From: Nanosynbacter sp.
Lineage (GTDB): Bacteria; Patescibacteriota; Saccharimonadia; Saccharimonadales; Saccharimonadaceae
NCBI GenBank assembly: GCA_015257485.1
Contig: JABZKC010000001.1
Location: 19,567-83,566, forward strand
Length of the DNA: 64,000 nucleotides
Reading direction: 5' to 3'
Shown here: piece by piece, positions 35,782 through 44,759 of the stretch
Layout of the letters: every line of letters starts with the position of its first letter
Numbering within the stretch: the first letter of the stretch is position 1
Made by a program: the position numbers and the translations under genes
The notes under the pieces: generated by a model
The model's database searches: none
What the model was told of the DNA's origin: nothing
The model's input: the letters and a program-made list of their open reading frames with translations, nothing else

Positions 35782-36827
35782 CAGTCATTGCTCCTTTCTG
35801 CAAGTCCAATTGCTACGCCAAATTCCGATGCCACTGGTAGTAATAATTTCTGCTGTTGCTCATTGACGCGTACATACTGCCATGGATTACCTTGAATTGT
35901 CGAAATACCAGTTTTTACTTCAATATACTCCGCCATTAGTGGAATAATACCTGCATACCCTGAAAGAATAATTCCACCAAATTGTGCTCCTGTGTATTTG
36001 TTCTGGAAGAAACGTACCGACTTGACTAATTCCATCGTAAAGCCTTCTAAATTGCTCGAAAGCGTTTGATAAATTCTACCTTCGAATTGATTTTGCAATA
36101 AACCATATTGCAAAATAAATTGTTTTGCCTGTGCTTCTGAAATTGAGAGCCCATTCGCTACAGTTTTTACAAAGGCCGAAAGTCCACCCGGAATCGAACG
36201 CACTAACCTTGGCGCACCAAGATACATTACCACTAAATCTGTGGAATTTGCCCCAAAATCGATAATCATTCTTGCATCGTCCACACCAATTTGCGATAAA
36301 GCCCTCACCATGGCAATCGGTTCTGGCTCCTGTGCAATCACATTCAGCCCCAGCATTTCAATATCTTCGAGTCTCTCTTCCGCGTAGGCACGATCTGTGG
36401 ATGAAATCAAAATCTCTGCCTTCATATTATCATTAGGCGATACTCCAAGCACTGCAAAATCAATCTTCGCATCGTCCACTGCCATCGGAATATACTGATC
36501 AGATTCGTACTTTACAGTTTTTGCTAGTTCCTTTTCTGGAGCATTTGGTACTTCAATAATTGCTGTATAAGTTTTGCGCGCCGGCAAGCCAATCGCGATA
36601 TTTTTAGTAGTAATACCCGCCTGCTTTTTCGCGCCCAAAATTGTTTCGGCCAGTTTCCTACGACCCTGCTCCGAATCATCCATCGTAATTTTTTGGTCCA
36701 CCGGCACATAGGCGAATTTTTCCAACACCCAACCCTTCTCAATATCGCCCGACAATTGAATCATGCGAATCGAGTTAGTTCCAATATCTAATGCGAAGAA
36801 ATCGCCCACACCACGTAATAGACTCAT
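35781..36827 (-). CDS. pilM: Type IV pilus protein PilM
   Basis: A 348-residue actin-like ATPase of the cytoplasmic face of the pilus alignment complex. Visible motifs are FALDIGTNSIRMIQL (phosphate 1), MIIDFGANSTDLVV (phosphate 2), and GGIILSGYAGIIPLM (adenosine motif). It begins the pilus operon from a leaderless promoter and overlaps the PilN-like gene by one base. Partner: the NLVP motif in the next gene product. Confidence 0.93.
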   Translation of the reverse strand: MSLLRGVGDFFALDIGTNSIRMIQLSGDIEKGWVLEKFAYVPVDQKITMDDSEQGRRKLAETILGAKKQAGITTKNIAIGLPARKTYTAIIEVPNAPEKELAKTVKYESDQYIPMAVDDAKIDFAVLGVSPNDNMKAEILISSTDRAYAEERLEDIEMLGLNVIAQEPEPIAMVRALSQIGVDDARMIIDFGANSTDLVVMYLGAPRLVRSIPGGLSAFVKTVANGLSISEAQAKQFILQYGLLQNQFEGRIYQTLSSNLEGFTMELVKSVRFFQNKYTGAQFGGIILSGYAGIIPLMAEYIEVKTGISTIQGNPWQYVRVNEQQQKLLLPVASEFGVAIGLAERSND

Positions 36828-36835
36828 ATAGCTTT

Positions 36836-36841
36836 ATTATA
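36836..36841 (-). promoter_or_regulatory. Near-leaderless -10 box, pilus operon
   Basis: Minus-strand TATAAT with 8 nt to the pilM ATG at 36827. It is the only clear promoter seen before pilC. Confidence 0.65.
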
Positions 36842-36871
36842 ACATAAGCGAAATAGAAATCTTTAATTTTT

Positions 36872-37786
36872 TTACAGGATTTCAATCGACTTTTTACTCT
36901 TCAGGAAGCTAATTTCTTGCACTACCAAATCTTTATATTCGCCCTCTGATTGAATAAAAATTCTCTGCTTTTCCTCAAAATGAATCGTCTTTTCTTTTAA
37001 TTTTTTCCCTGGAATTCCACTAAACATAGCCTGCAACATAAAAAATACCATGGCAAAAAAGTTATTCAAACGTTGTTCCGTATATAGAAAAGTTTCTCCC
37101 AAATAATATTCCCCACCTTTCATTAACCTCGCCACATTTTTCCCGTTCACTACGAGAATATCTGAATATTTTTGACCATCAACCGTAATATAGTCTTTCT
37201 TATGATTCACGAAAAACCACATCAAAAGCGTCTTCAAGGAAAAGATTAAATTAAATTTCGATTTTCTCAATTTCCTACGCACTTTTTCATCATCAAAAAT
37301 TTTCGTCGATTCCGCCATCATCCCCACCGTAAAATACGCCAGAGCGTAACGAAAATGCTTTCCATCCATCAAGGCCTCAATTGGGTAAACTTTTTTACCC
37401 GAATTTGGCCGTAAAATCTGAATAATATCGTTAAAATTCCCGTACGGTATCACATAAAATTTCGCCGCCTTACCCGACTGCATAATCCCGTTCACCCCGA
37501 TTCCTGCCGTACCATCACCACCAGCCGTAAGCACCACATCTCCATCCACGATTAATTTCGAGAGTTTTTCCACGTTTTCTTCCAGCGTCGGCGACTCCAC
37601 ATCAAAACGCAAAAAAGTCATTCCCTTTTGCTGTAAGATAAATTCACGAAGCGGTTTCACCACTTCTTTTTCAACTCGTTTATGACCTGTACTCTTGCAA
37701 TTACAAACCAAAATCACTCGCATCCTTACTCCAGCGAGTTCTTTTAGGCGAATCTTAATATGTTCAAGATCGGCTTTCCTCGACAT
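36872..37786 (-). CDS. Diacylglycerol/lipid kinase family protein
   Basis: About 304 residues. The DAGK catalytic motif LTAGGDGTAGIGVN near residue 100, followed by YVIPYGNFNDI, identifies the superfamily; the protein phosphorylates a lipid (diacylglycerol, undecaprenol or sphingoid base) at the membrane. The start at 37786 (MSRKADLEH) lies two bases after the upstream stop and has AAGGGA before it; an ATG nine codons further up would overlap the upstream gene. An intact C-terminal beta domain is visible. It follows the VirB2-like pilin gene and may be cotranscribed. Confidence 0.85.
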   Translation of the reverse strand: MSRKADLEHIKIRLKELAGVRMRVILVCNCKSTGHKRVEKEVVKPLREFILQQKGMTFLRFDVESPTLEENVEKLSKLIVDGDVVLTAGGDGTAGIGVNGIMQSGKAAKFYVIPYGNFNDIIQILRPNSGKKVYPIEALMDGKHFRYALAYFTVGMMAESTKIFDDEKVRRKLRKSKFNLIFSLKTLLMWFFVNHKKDYITVDGQKYSDILVVNGKNVARLMKGGEYYLGETFLYTEQRLNNFFAMVFFMLQAMFSGIPGKKLKEKTIHFEEKQRIFIQSEGEYKDLVVQEISFLKSKKSIEIL

Positions 37787-37787
37787 T

Positions 37788-38189
37788 TTAATTCCCTTTG
37801 CCGTAGATGCCACCAGGCAAAAGGAAGTTCAAAATTCCCCACATCAAAGCATAAACCAAAAGTCCAATCACAATTTGCATTGCGCGATCTTTTGCTATTT
37901 TGATTTTTCCTGGATCATTTTGTGAAGTCATATAAAGAAAACCAACATAGGTAAATCCCGCTACCGCACCAACTCCTACCCCGTAGGTTAAAATATTCAC
38001 TACACTACCAATGATCGAAAAGAAAGCTTCTTGGCTATCAGAAGTTCCACATTTAATAATTGCAGTTGGCACACCGCAGTCTTCCCCCTCCGCAAATACT
38101 CTAGCCACCGGCAAAAAAGCCACCATCGACACGCAAAAAATCGCGAAAACTGGTAGCAAATTTAATAATCTTTGACAAAAATTTTTCAT
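37788..38189 (-). CDS. VirB2/TrbC-like pilin
   Basis: About 133 residues: a signal peptide (LLPVFAIFCVSMVAFLPVARVFAEG, cleavage probably after VFA), a short Cys-containing region and two hydrophobic helices (FFSIIGSVVNILTYGVGVGAVAGFTYVGFLY and IVIGLLVYALMWGILNFLL; only parts quoted) separated by a basic loop. This is the VirB2/TrbC pattern often found in Patescibacteria beside T4SS-like genes. The start is 38189, not the ATG at 38198, because that ATG lies inside the TATAAT box. It is 2 bp upstream of the lipid kinase gene. Confidence 0.7.
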   Translation of the reverse strand: MKNFCQRLLNLLPVFAIFCVSMVAFLPVARVFAEGEDCGVPTAIIKCGTSDSQEAFFSIIGSVVNILTYGVGVGAVAGFTYVGFLYMTSQNDPGKIKIAKDRAMQIVIGLLVYALMWGILNFLLPGGIYGKGN

Positions 38190-38196
38190 TACTTTC

Positions 38197-38202
38197 ATTA
38201 TA
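38197..38202 (-). promoter_or_regulatory. Leaderless -10 box, VirB2-like pilin
   Basis: Minus-strand TATAAT with 7 nt to the ATG at 38189. The alternative ATG overlaps the last bases of the box, which excludes it. Confidence 0.75.
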
Positions 38203-38258
38203 GCGTATCTTGTGTTTTTCGCACAGTTTCCCGTCCGAAAATCACCCGCTCCCCTATT

Positions 38259-39263
38259 TTAATGTAAATATTCGTGCAGTTTTTTCGTATCTTTGTGTTT
38301 ACGAAGCTTGGATAAGGCCTTCGCCTCAATCTGACGAATGCGTTCACGCGTCACTGAAAATTCCGCGCCCACTTCTTCCAAAGTATGTGGACGACCACCA
38401 CCAATACCAAAACGTAGCTTCACTACTTTTTGCTCACGTTCCGAAAGGCTAGAAAGAATTTCCGCAATTTGCTCTTTTAGCATCTGCGCAGCGGCCGCAT
38501 CTTCTGGCGAAACTCGACCTTCATCTTCGATAAAATCACCGAGTACTGAATCCTCATCATCACCATCGCGACCCACTGTTGCATCAAGTGAAGCAATATC
38601 TTGCTTGATTTTCATTACATAGTCAATCTTTTCCGGTTCCATACCCATCTCTTTAGCAATTTCTTCCACGGTCGGCTCACGGTTAAGTTCATTGGTTAAT
38701 TTGCGCGTTGCACGAAGCACCTTGTTGATCGTTTCTACCATATGCACTGGAATACGAATCGTTCTTGCCTGATCCGCAATCGCACGGGTGATTGCTTGAC
38801 GAATCCACCAAGTTGCATAAGTCGAGAATTTAAAACCCTTATCCGGATCAAACTTCTCTACCGCGCGCAAAAGCCCCGTGTTTCCCTCTTGAATCAAATC
38901 CAAAAAATCCAAACCTCTACCCGAATAACGTTTTGCAATCGAAACCACTAGGCGCATATTGGCTTCTACCATTTTATCTTTGGCTTTTTTCTCACCCTTC
39001 ACGATGCGATAGGCCAAATCTACTTCCTCCTCATTCGAAAGTAGTGGAATCTTACCAATCTCACGCAAATACAGACGCACCGAGTCATCAGAGAACTGAT
39101 CTACGTTCTCTGCTGTAATCTCGAGATCTTCATCCGTCAAATCATCTTCCGAGACTAAATCATCATATTCCGGCTCTGGCGCACCATCCAGACTAAAAGA
39201 GCTGAGAACGTCTTCTTCCTCATTGATCTTGTTCTTATCTTCTTCCACGACATTTTTTCCCAT
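38259..39263 (-). CDS. rpoD: Primary sigma factor (RpoD/SigA)
   Basis: A 334-residue sigma-70. Region 1.2 [16 protein letters not shown], region 2 with [38 protein letters not shown] (2.3/2.4), region 3 and the region 4 helix-turn-helix [23 protein letters not shown] are complete. The N-terminal acidic region 1.1 is short (about 50 residues). This sigma factor reads the TATAAT boxes noted in the window, many in leaderless context. The gene is separate from dnaG, from which it is split by a coiled-coil gene. Confidence 0.96.
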   Translation of the reverse strand: MGKNVVEEDKNKINEEEDVLSSFSLDGAPEPEYDDLVSEDDLTDEDLEITAENVDQFSDDSVRLYLREIGKIPLLSNEEEVDLAYRIVKGEKKAKDKMVEANMRLVVSIAKRYSGRGLDFLDLIQEGNTGLLRAVEKFDPDKGFKFSTYATWWIRQAITRAIADQARTIRIPVHMVETINKVLRATRKLTNELNREPTVEEIAKEMGMEPEKIDYVMKIKQDIASLDATVGRDGDDEDSVLGDFIEDEGRVSPEDAAAAQMLKEQIAEILSSLSEREQKVVKLRFGIGGGRPHTLEEVGAEFSVTRERIRQIEAKALSKLRKHKDTKKLHEYLH

Positions 39264-39271
39264 TGCACCAA

Positions 39272-39277
39272 TTTATA
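39272..39277 (-). promoter_or_regulatory. Near-leaderless -10 box, rpoD
   Basis: Minus-strand TATAAA preceded by TG (extended -10) with 8 nt to the ATG at 39263. Confidence 0.5.
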
Positions 39278-39408
39278 TCACAAAAAATCAAACATGTCAA
39301 AATCTCTCCCTTGATTTTCTGCTTCTACCCCTTTCCCTTATTTTTATCTTTATTCCCAAACGCAATTCTCAAATTTGCTCGCAAGATATTTATCGGATTT
39401 TTCATCTC

Positions 39409-40803
39409 TTATCTAACTTTTTGCAAGAAGAGATATCTGTTCGCGTTTTTCTTTTCATTCTCTGGAACCGAAGCATATTCTTCATTGGAATATCTCTCAC
39501 CCTGATGTGAACCTATATTTTCTAAGAAACCCTCCTTCACCTGATCAAGCATCGCCAATTCTTCCATCGCTTTTTGCTTTTCTTCTTCACTACTTCTTTT
39601 ATCATCAATAATATTCTGTAGCTCATTTCTTGAAGCATCGATACGATAAAGCCCAATCCCAAATTCTAACTTCGCATTACTAGAAATTGCACGGCCTACA
39701 TCGGCCTTGATTTTATCTAAATTAAATTTCGATTCAAAGGCCTTCATCTTCTCAATCGATTCATTGTGCAACTTATTTCGTTCATCAAAAGATGCAAGTT
39801 CTGGACTACCAGCTTCTGGCTTTTTTAATGGCCTCAAAAAACTTTCATAATACATCTCTTTATAGCCATCTGCCGCCATTGCCCCACCAAGTGTTTTCAG
39901 GTTCTCATAGAAAAACTTCTCCTCCGCCTGTCTCAATGCCTCTTTTTGTACCGCATTTAAAGCTTCAGTTTTAATACCATCAGCCGTATTATTTTCAGTT
40001 GTTTTATCTACTTTTACCGTCGATGCACTTCCTCCAGGAAAGAACATTGGCCCGCCTGCTCCGCCTATCCAAGAAAAAGTCCTGGTTGGTTTTTTCTCTT
40101 TCTTTTCAGAAGCTTCATTCTCCACTGAAGTTTTCGATTCATTAGTCTTCGCAGAATCTTCCACTGAAATTTCTGATTTTTCTTCAGTTTTTAGTTCAGT
40201 CTTGTCTTCAGTTTTTCCCTCGGTTTCCTTTTCAGTCTTTTCTTTAGTCTCGGCCTCAGCCTTTTCCTCGCCCGATTTTCCACCAAACAGCTGATAAACC
40301 CGCTCATCCATTTCACGAGCTTTCTTCACTTTTTCTACTTTGTCATGACAATCAACTAAACGCTGCGAAAAGCGCTCCATTAACTTCATTTTTTCGTCTC
40401 GTGGCAGTTCTTTATCTTGACTAAGCCTTCTTAAAAAGTCTTTACTTTCTTCAAATTGTTCATTTCGAAGCTCAAGTTCTTTCTCACGCTTCGCCTCGTT
40501 TACTTCACGATTTTCATAAATGTCGTAAAGTTTAGTTAATTTATTCTCAACTAAATCCAGCGCATGCTTCTTAGTCTTGTAATCATCAAAACCCAGTTTC
40601 CCCTCCATCTTCATCTGCTCAATCATCTCACGACGATTCGCGATCTGGCTCATCTTCATCTCAAAAATTTCTGCCCCAGTTTTTGGCTTTTCTGAATTTT
40701 TTTCTACCTCAAAATTCTTCACCGGATTTTGCTCCGCCGAAAAGTTACCCGTTTTTTCCACTCCACCTCCTGGAGCCGCACTGCCTAATTTATTTGGATT
40801 CAT
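39409..40803 (-). CDS. Large coiled-coil protein of unknown function
   Basis: A 464-residue hydrophilic protein without transmembrane helices or a signal peptide, not recognised. Residues about 45-180 are predicted to be a long coiled coil rich in Glu and Lys (KREKELELRNEQFEES), residues 180-240 are a KTE/KTELK-type low-complexity stretch, and a Gly/Pro stretch (GGAGGPMFFPGG) separates a second helical part. It lies between rpoD and dnaG, where bacteria often have no gene or a small one. It may be a structural or chromosome-associated protein; no function is claimed. Confidence 0.75.
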   Translation of the reverse strand: MNPNKLGSAAPGGGVEKTGNFSAEQNPVKNFEVEKNSEKPKTGAEIFEMKMSQIANRREMIEQMKMEGKLGFDDYKTKKHALDLVENKLTKLYDIYENREVNEAKREKELELRNEQFEESKDFLRRLSQDKELPRDEKMKLMERFSQRLVDCHDKVEKVKKAREMDERVYQLFGGKSGEEKAEAETKEKTEKETEGKTEDKTELKTEEKSEISVEDSAKTNESKTSVENEASEKKEKKPTRTFSWIGGAGGPMFFPGGSASTVKVDKTTENNTADGIKTEALNAVQKEALRQAEEKFFYENLKTLGGAMAADGYKEMYYESFLRPLKKPEAGSPELASFDERNKLHNESIEKMKAFESKFNLDKIKADVGRAISSNAKLEFGIGLYRIDASRNELQNIIDDKRSSEEEKQKAMEELAMLDQVKEGFLENIGSHQGERYSNEEYASVPENEKKNANRYLFLQKVR

Positions 40804-40913
40804 TATTATTTTAGTTCCTCAAATTAAATTAAGTATAACGCTTATTTTAATCTTAATCAACCAGCCAACCTCAAAAAATGCCGATAAAATCTAACTCCCC
40901 CCTCACACTTTTT

Positions 40914-42527
40914 CTAGCCTAAACGCTCAATTTCCTTCAAAATTTCCGTCATTCGCTCTTCGTCTTCACAAGATTCAAGCTCTAAAATCAATTGTCTCTT
41001 TTTCTCTTTATTACGTTCTACCTCGTAGCGTTGACGAAGCTCCTGACTTAATTTCGAAAGTTCCGCTTCACTCTTTTTCGCAAATTTTTCTTCAAAAATC
41101 AACGATAATTCCTCTAACTTCACTTCATCGGTCGGAATCTCCAAATCAATCTCCGCTCCTGCCGTTCCCCCATAAACCAAAATCGCAAGTAAATCATTTT
41201 CGAGTACCTTCAAAAGACTTGGTGTCGCCGTCTCCTTCACTTCTTTCACTGGCTTAAGTCGCACAGTTTCCACTTGTACCTTTTTTTCTTTCAGGTCCTC
41301 CACCGTTACTTCCAATTTACGTGCCACCATCTGCTCGTAATGCTTACGCTCCACCGGGTCTTGAATTTCCACGATCAATTTCATTGCCAAATCCGAATAT
41401 TGTTTCTTTCCCATTCCGGTACGCAAATTACATTTAATTTCATATTTTCCTAACACCCAATCGATCGCTGGCACCGGCTTCGCTACGCATTCTCGCCATT
41501 TTTCTGGCGCCGAACGAATTAATTCATCCGGATCCTTCGCTTTACCATAATCTGATACCACCGACAAAGAAATTCCCAATTTACTCGCCATCAAAATCGC
41601 TCGTTCCGTCGCCGCTACCCCCGCTGTGTCTCCGTCATAAGCCAAACGAATATCTGAAGTTAGACGCGATAAAATTTTCAAATGATTTTCCGTCATCGCC
41701 GTACCCGAAGTCGCCACCGCCTCCTGCACCCCCGCCTGATGCGACGAGATCACATCCATATTCCCCTCCACAATCACACAAAAACCATTTTCCCTGATCG
41801 CTTTTTTCGCCAAATTCAAGCCAAAAATAAATCGACCCTTATTAAAAAGTAACGTTTCCGATGTATTCAAGTATTTCGGCTCCCCCGCTTCTGTAATTCT
41901 CCCCGTAAAACCAATCACGTTATCGGAACTTGCATCAATAAACGGAATCATCATCCTACCACGGAAAAAATCTCCACCAAAGCGATTCATCAAGCCCGCC
42001 TCTTTAATTTCCGCTTCCTTATAGCCACGTTTTTTCAAAAAATTTACCAAAAAATCTTTCCCACTCGGCGCATAGCCAATTCGAAACTTCAAAATCGAAT
42101 TACGATCTAAATTTCTCTGATAAAATACATAGTCTCGTATTTTTTCGTTTTTCACCAGGCATGCTTGATAAAATTTCGTCGCGAGTTCCAAAATTTCCCG
42201 CATCTTCATCTTTGTGCGCGACACTTGCATATCTCCATTCGAGTATTTTTTTAGTTCCACCCGTGCCTTTGCCGCTAATTTTTCCAAAGCCTCCGGAAAA
42301 CTAATTCCCTCTACCTCCATTACAAACGAGAAAATATCCCCACCTTTATTTGCCGAGAAATCATGCCAAATCCCCTTATCTGGCGACACCATAAACGAAG
42401 GTGTTTTATCGACCCCCCAAGGTGAATGTCCCTTCAGAGTTGCACCGCTTCGCTTCAGCTCAATATATTCCGATACCACATCTTCGATCGGCAGCCTGGC
42501 TCGAATTTCCTCCTTCGCATCTTGCAT
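40914..42527 (-). CDS. dnaG: DNA primase with ligand-less zinc domain
   Basis: A 537-residue DnaG that makes replication primers. The N-terminal domain aligns with the CHC2 zinc finger (HSPWGVDKTPSFMVSPDKG, HDFSANKGGD) but all four usual ligands are replaced by Ser, Gly, Asp and Ala, so zinc cannot be bound in the usual way. The TOPRIM core is intact: VIVEGNMDVISSHQAG carries the catalytic Glu, and IRLAYDGDTAGVAATERA carries the Asp pair. The C-terminal helicase-binding part is short and Glu-rich. It is transcribed leaderlessly, divergent to the gene at 42566. Confidence 0.93.
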   Translation of the reverse strand: MQDAKEEIRARLPIEDVVSEYIELKRSGATLKGHSPWGVDKTPSFMVSPDKGIWHDFSANKGGDIFSFVMEVEGISFPEALEKLAAKARVELKKYSNGDMQVSRTKMKMREILELATKFYQACLVKNEKIRDYVFYQRNLDRNSILKFRIGYAPSGKDFLVNFLKKRGYKEAEIKEAGLMNRFGGDFFRGRMMIPFIDASSDNVIGFTGRITEAGEPKYLNTSETLLFNKGRFIFGLNLAKKAIRENGFCVIVEGNMDVISSHQAGVQEAVATSGTAMTENHLKILSRLTSDIRLAYDGDTAGVAATERAILMASKLGISLSVVSDYGKAKDPDELIRSAPEKWRECVAKPVPAIDWVLGKYEIKCNLRTGMGKKQYSDLAMKLIVEIQDPVERKHYEQMVARKLEVTVEDLKEKKVQVETVRLKPVKEVKETATPSLLKVLENDLLAILVYGGTAGAEIDLEIPTDEVKLEELSLIFEEKFAKKSEAELSKLSQELRQRYEVERNKEKKRQLILELESCEDEERMTEILKEIERLG

Positions 42528-42533
42528 AATATA

Positions 42534-42559
42534 ATTATAACAAACCTCTATGCTATAAT
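42534..42559. promoter_or_regulatory. Divergent leaderless promoters, dnaG and 42566 gene
   Basis: Two TATAAT boxes point outward: minus strand 42534-42539, six bases before dnaG ATG (42527), and plus strand 42554-42559, six bases before the ATG at 42566. Only 38 bp separate the two start codons, so each -35 region overlaps the other promoter and only one of them can be bound at a time. Confidence 0.75.
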
Positions 42560-42565
42560 TAAAGC

Positions 42566-43228
42566 ATGGACAATATGGCTTATCTTCAACAAATCGCCTC
42601 TAATTCTTCCAAGCCGAATTCAGGCAAAAAGAGTTCTCCTTTTGGTTTTCTCGAAAAAATCATCCCTTATCTTACCCTGCGCAATATTTCTATCGCTCTT
42701 GGGGCTATTTTCATCTTAATTCTTTTCAGTATTTTTTCTGGCACTAAAAAAATCGTCGAAAACCGCGATCGCGATAGTTTGGTTTCGAGTTATTACCTCG
42801 CCAAATATATGAACGAAGAACTTATCGACAAATATAAGGACTATATGCAATCCTCCGATGTTCGCGGTATCACTGCCTCCCTTCAAGCCGTACTTGTCGA
42901 ACTTGAATTGAATGAAAAAAATCTCCTAACTTCTGAATTTGGTATTACCGAACTAGAGTCTACTTTTAATAAATCGGAGCTTGCAACTAGCCAAAAAAAT
43001 ACCGTTGAGAAAATCGCCGAAAAATTCCAAAATGGTCGTATTTCCGCTCGTCTTGATCGTTTTGCCCTACGTGAATTCCCCCTACTTCTAGCCTATTTAA
43101 TTAATTATCAAACCGAAGCCGAAACTCGTACCACTAATCAAAAAATTAAAGCCAACACCATCGAGCGTGTGAAAAACCTCGAAAATATTAAATCTCAATA
43201 CGAAAATTTCAAATCTTCTGCTATCTAA
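42566..43228 (+). CDS. Single-pass membrane protein of unknown function
   Basis: A 220-residue protein with an N-terminal cytosolic stretch of about 30 residues, one helix (LRNISIALGAIFILILFSIF) and a soluble mostly helical domain (RVKNLENIKSQYENFKSS at the end). No family is recognised. The gene is leaderless and shares a 38-bp promoter region with dnaG, so its expression may be tied to replication initiation. A Rho-independent terminator follows. The gene is on the plus strand, against the local direction. Confidence 0.7.
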   Translation: MDNMAYLQQIASNSSKPNSGKKSSPFGFLEKIIPYLTLRNISIALGAIFILILFSIFSGTKKIVENRDRDSLVSSYYLAKYMNEELIDKYKDYMQSSDVRGITASLQAVLVELELNEKNLLTSEFGITELESTFNKSELATSQKNTVEKIAEKFQNGRISARLDRFALREFPLLLAYLINYQTEAETRTTNQKIKANTIERVKNLENIKSQYENFKSSAI

Positions 43229-43324
43229 AACTACAAAAATTTCTCCAAAATACGTTTCATAAAACATGAGAAGCCATTTCGTAAAACTTAAAAAACCATC
43301 TCGTAAAGCTCTTAAATCGTAACA

Positions 43325-43358
43325 AAAATAAGTCGCTCTTCGCGACCTATTTTTTTTA
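43325..43358. terminator. Bidirectional terminator
   Basis: GTCGC/GCGAC stem with flanking AAAAATA and TATTTTTTTT, between converging genes at 43228 (plus) and 43363 (minus). Confidence 0.8.
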
Positions 43359-43362
43359 AAAC

Positions 43363-43818
43363 CTATTTCTGGTGTTTGCGAATATCTTTCAAGACTTCCA
43401 AGATTTGTTTATCAGTAGTTGGCTCGGCTTTTTCTTTCTCTTCTTTCTTGAATTTGCTGGTAAATTTATTCATAATCTTAATGATTAAGAATACACAAAA
43501 AGCGATAATCACAAAGTCTACCATATTTTGTAGGAAGTTCCCGTAGCGAATATGAGCCGCAGAGTCTTGTCCAAATAGATTTGGAATCGTGATTTCCAAA
43601 TTGCGAAAATCTACTCCACCCGCGATTAAACCAACTAATGGCATAATCATATCACTTACTAGTGATGAAATGATTTTTTGGAATGCACCACCGATGATCA
43701 CACCGACTGCAAGATCGAGTACGTTACCACGATTGATGAATTCCTTAAATTCTGTCATAAAGTTCGATTTGCTCACTTTTTCGACATTCTTTTTAAGTTT
43801 CTTTAATTCTTTTTTCAT
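43363..43818 (-). CDS. mscL: Large-conductance mechanosensitive channel MscL
   Basis: A 151-residue channel: amphipathic N-terminus with FKEFINRGNVLDLAVGVIIGGAF, the pore helix, a periplasmic loop (ITIPNLFG) and a second helix (FVIIAFCVFLIIKIM), then a Lys/Glu tail. The segment DLAVGVIIG is the classic MscL TM1 pore. It releases solutes on osmotic downshock. A short positively charged extension (KKELKKLKKNVEKVSK) precedes the usual N-terminus. The promoter is leaderless. Confidence 0.96.
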   Translation of the reverse strand: MKKELKKLKKNVEKVSKSNFMTEFKEFINRGNVLDLAVGVIIGGAFQKIISSLVSDMIMPLVGLIAGGVDFRNLEITIPNLFGQDSAAHIRYGNFLQNMVDFVIIAFCVFLIIKIMNKFTSKFKKEEKEKAEPTTDKQILEVLKDIRKHQK

Positions 43819-43824
43819 AGGCTC

Positions 43825-43830
43825 ATTATA
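43825..43830 (-). promoter_or_regulatory. Leaderless -10 box, mscL
   Basis: Minus-strand TATAAT with 6 nt (GAGCCT) to the ATG at 43818. Confidence 0.75.
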
Positions 43831-43855
43831 TGAGATTTTTCTTTTCCCCGCAAAT

Positions 43856-43880
43856 AAAAATAGGCAGTCAACCTATTTTT
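43856..43880 (-). terminator. Terminator after the 43895 gene
   Basis: Perfect AAAAATAGG/CCTATTTTT stem with a seven-base loop; ends the argS-orn transcript. Confidence 0.75.
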
Positions 43881-43894
43881 ATCATCCTAGAATT

Positions 43895-44227
43895 CTAATC
43901 CACCATTTCTTTAGTCAGATTATAGCTTAGTCGTACCAAGTCCTCGATCTTATCTTCTTCCACTTGGCCACTCAGCACAATTTCTACTCCCCCCACACCG
44001 AAATAACGCGAAGTCATTACTGATTCGAATTCTTCTTCTAGTAATTTCGACAAATTTCGGTCACATCTAACTTCCAACGTATTTTTACGTTCCACCAAAA
44101 ATACTTTTTCATTTGGCGTCAAATAGATATATTCTTCTAAATTTGCGTTTTTTGTATTCGCGTGAATATCGAAAAATCGCTCTTTCTTAAATTTTCCAAT
44201 TCCACTTACTTTTTCAATTTCAAACAT
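43895..44227 (-). CDS. YjbR/MmcQ-like small protein
   Basis: A 110-residue protein with NANLEEYIYLTPNEKVFLVER, RCDRNLSKLLEEEFESV and a C-terminal EDLVRLSYNLTKEMV segment that resembles the MmcQ/YjbR family ending (two helices, then a SYelv motif). The fold is a small double-wing DNA-binding-like one; function is unknown. It follows orn by one base with a weak ribosome site, so it is translated by reinitiation or coupling. The family call is tentative. Confidence 0.5.
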   Translation of the reverse strand: MFEIEKVSGIGKFKKERFFDIHANTKNANLEEYIYLTPNEKVFLVERKNTLEVRCDRNLSKLLEEEFESVMTSRYFGVGGVEIVLSGQVEEDKIEDLVRLSYNLTKEMVD

Positions 44228-44228
44228 C

Positions 44229-44759
44229 TTATTTCTTTATATATTTACTGTAGTATTTTAATTCTTCAATTGAACCCAAAATATCATCCAGTGCCAAATG
44301 CATTTCCCTTTTGGTGAATTTTTTCTTCATCACATTTTCAAAGTACAATTTAAAGGCTGACACATCGAGCATTCGATAATGCAAACGTTCATTCAATCTC
44401 GGCCATTCTTTTACAATGAATCTTTTATCCTGATGAATCGAATTCCCTGCTAAATAAACTTCCTCACCAAAATGATCATCGATAAATTTTAGAAGCATCT
44501 CTTCCACTTCCTTCACTGGAAGCCCAGCCTTGTTTTGTTCACAAAGTTTTTGATAAGTTTCTTCGTGTTTTTCCCAGAACTCACCCACCATGCGTTTTTT
44601 AATCAATTTTTCCGAAACCTTCACCGTCGCTGTCATTTGCGCCATCGGATTTAATTCCCAATCTGTCGCAATTACCGCTACTTCCAAAATCTTATCTTTT
44701 TCTGGATCTAGACCCGTCATCTCCAGATCCATCCAAAGCAATTTCGCTTTTTTCGGCAT
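44229..44759 (-). CDS. orn: Oligoribonuclease
   Basis: A 176-residue DEDDh exonuclease that degrades 2-5-nt RNA and pGpG. LLWMDLEMTGLDPEKDKILEVA has the first Asp-Glu pair, AGNSIHQDKRFI the second Asp, and the C-terminal YRMLDVS and HLALDDI segments carry the rest. Its ATG overlaps the argS stop (TAATG), so synthesis is coupled to argS. It is an essential housekeeping enzyme in organisms that need to clear nanoRNA. Identity is clear. Confidence 0.95.
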   Translation of the reverse strand: MPKKAKLLWMDLEMTGLDPEKDKILEVAVIATDWELNPMAQMTATVKVSEKLIKKRMVGEFWEKHEETYQKLCEQNKAGLPVKEVEEMLLKFIDDHFGEEVYLAGNSIHQDKRFIVKEWPRLNERLHYRMLDVSAFKLYFENVMKKKFTKREMHLALDDILGSIEELKYYSKYIKK

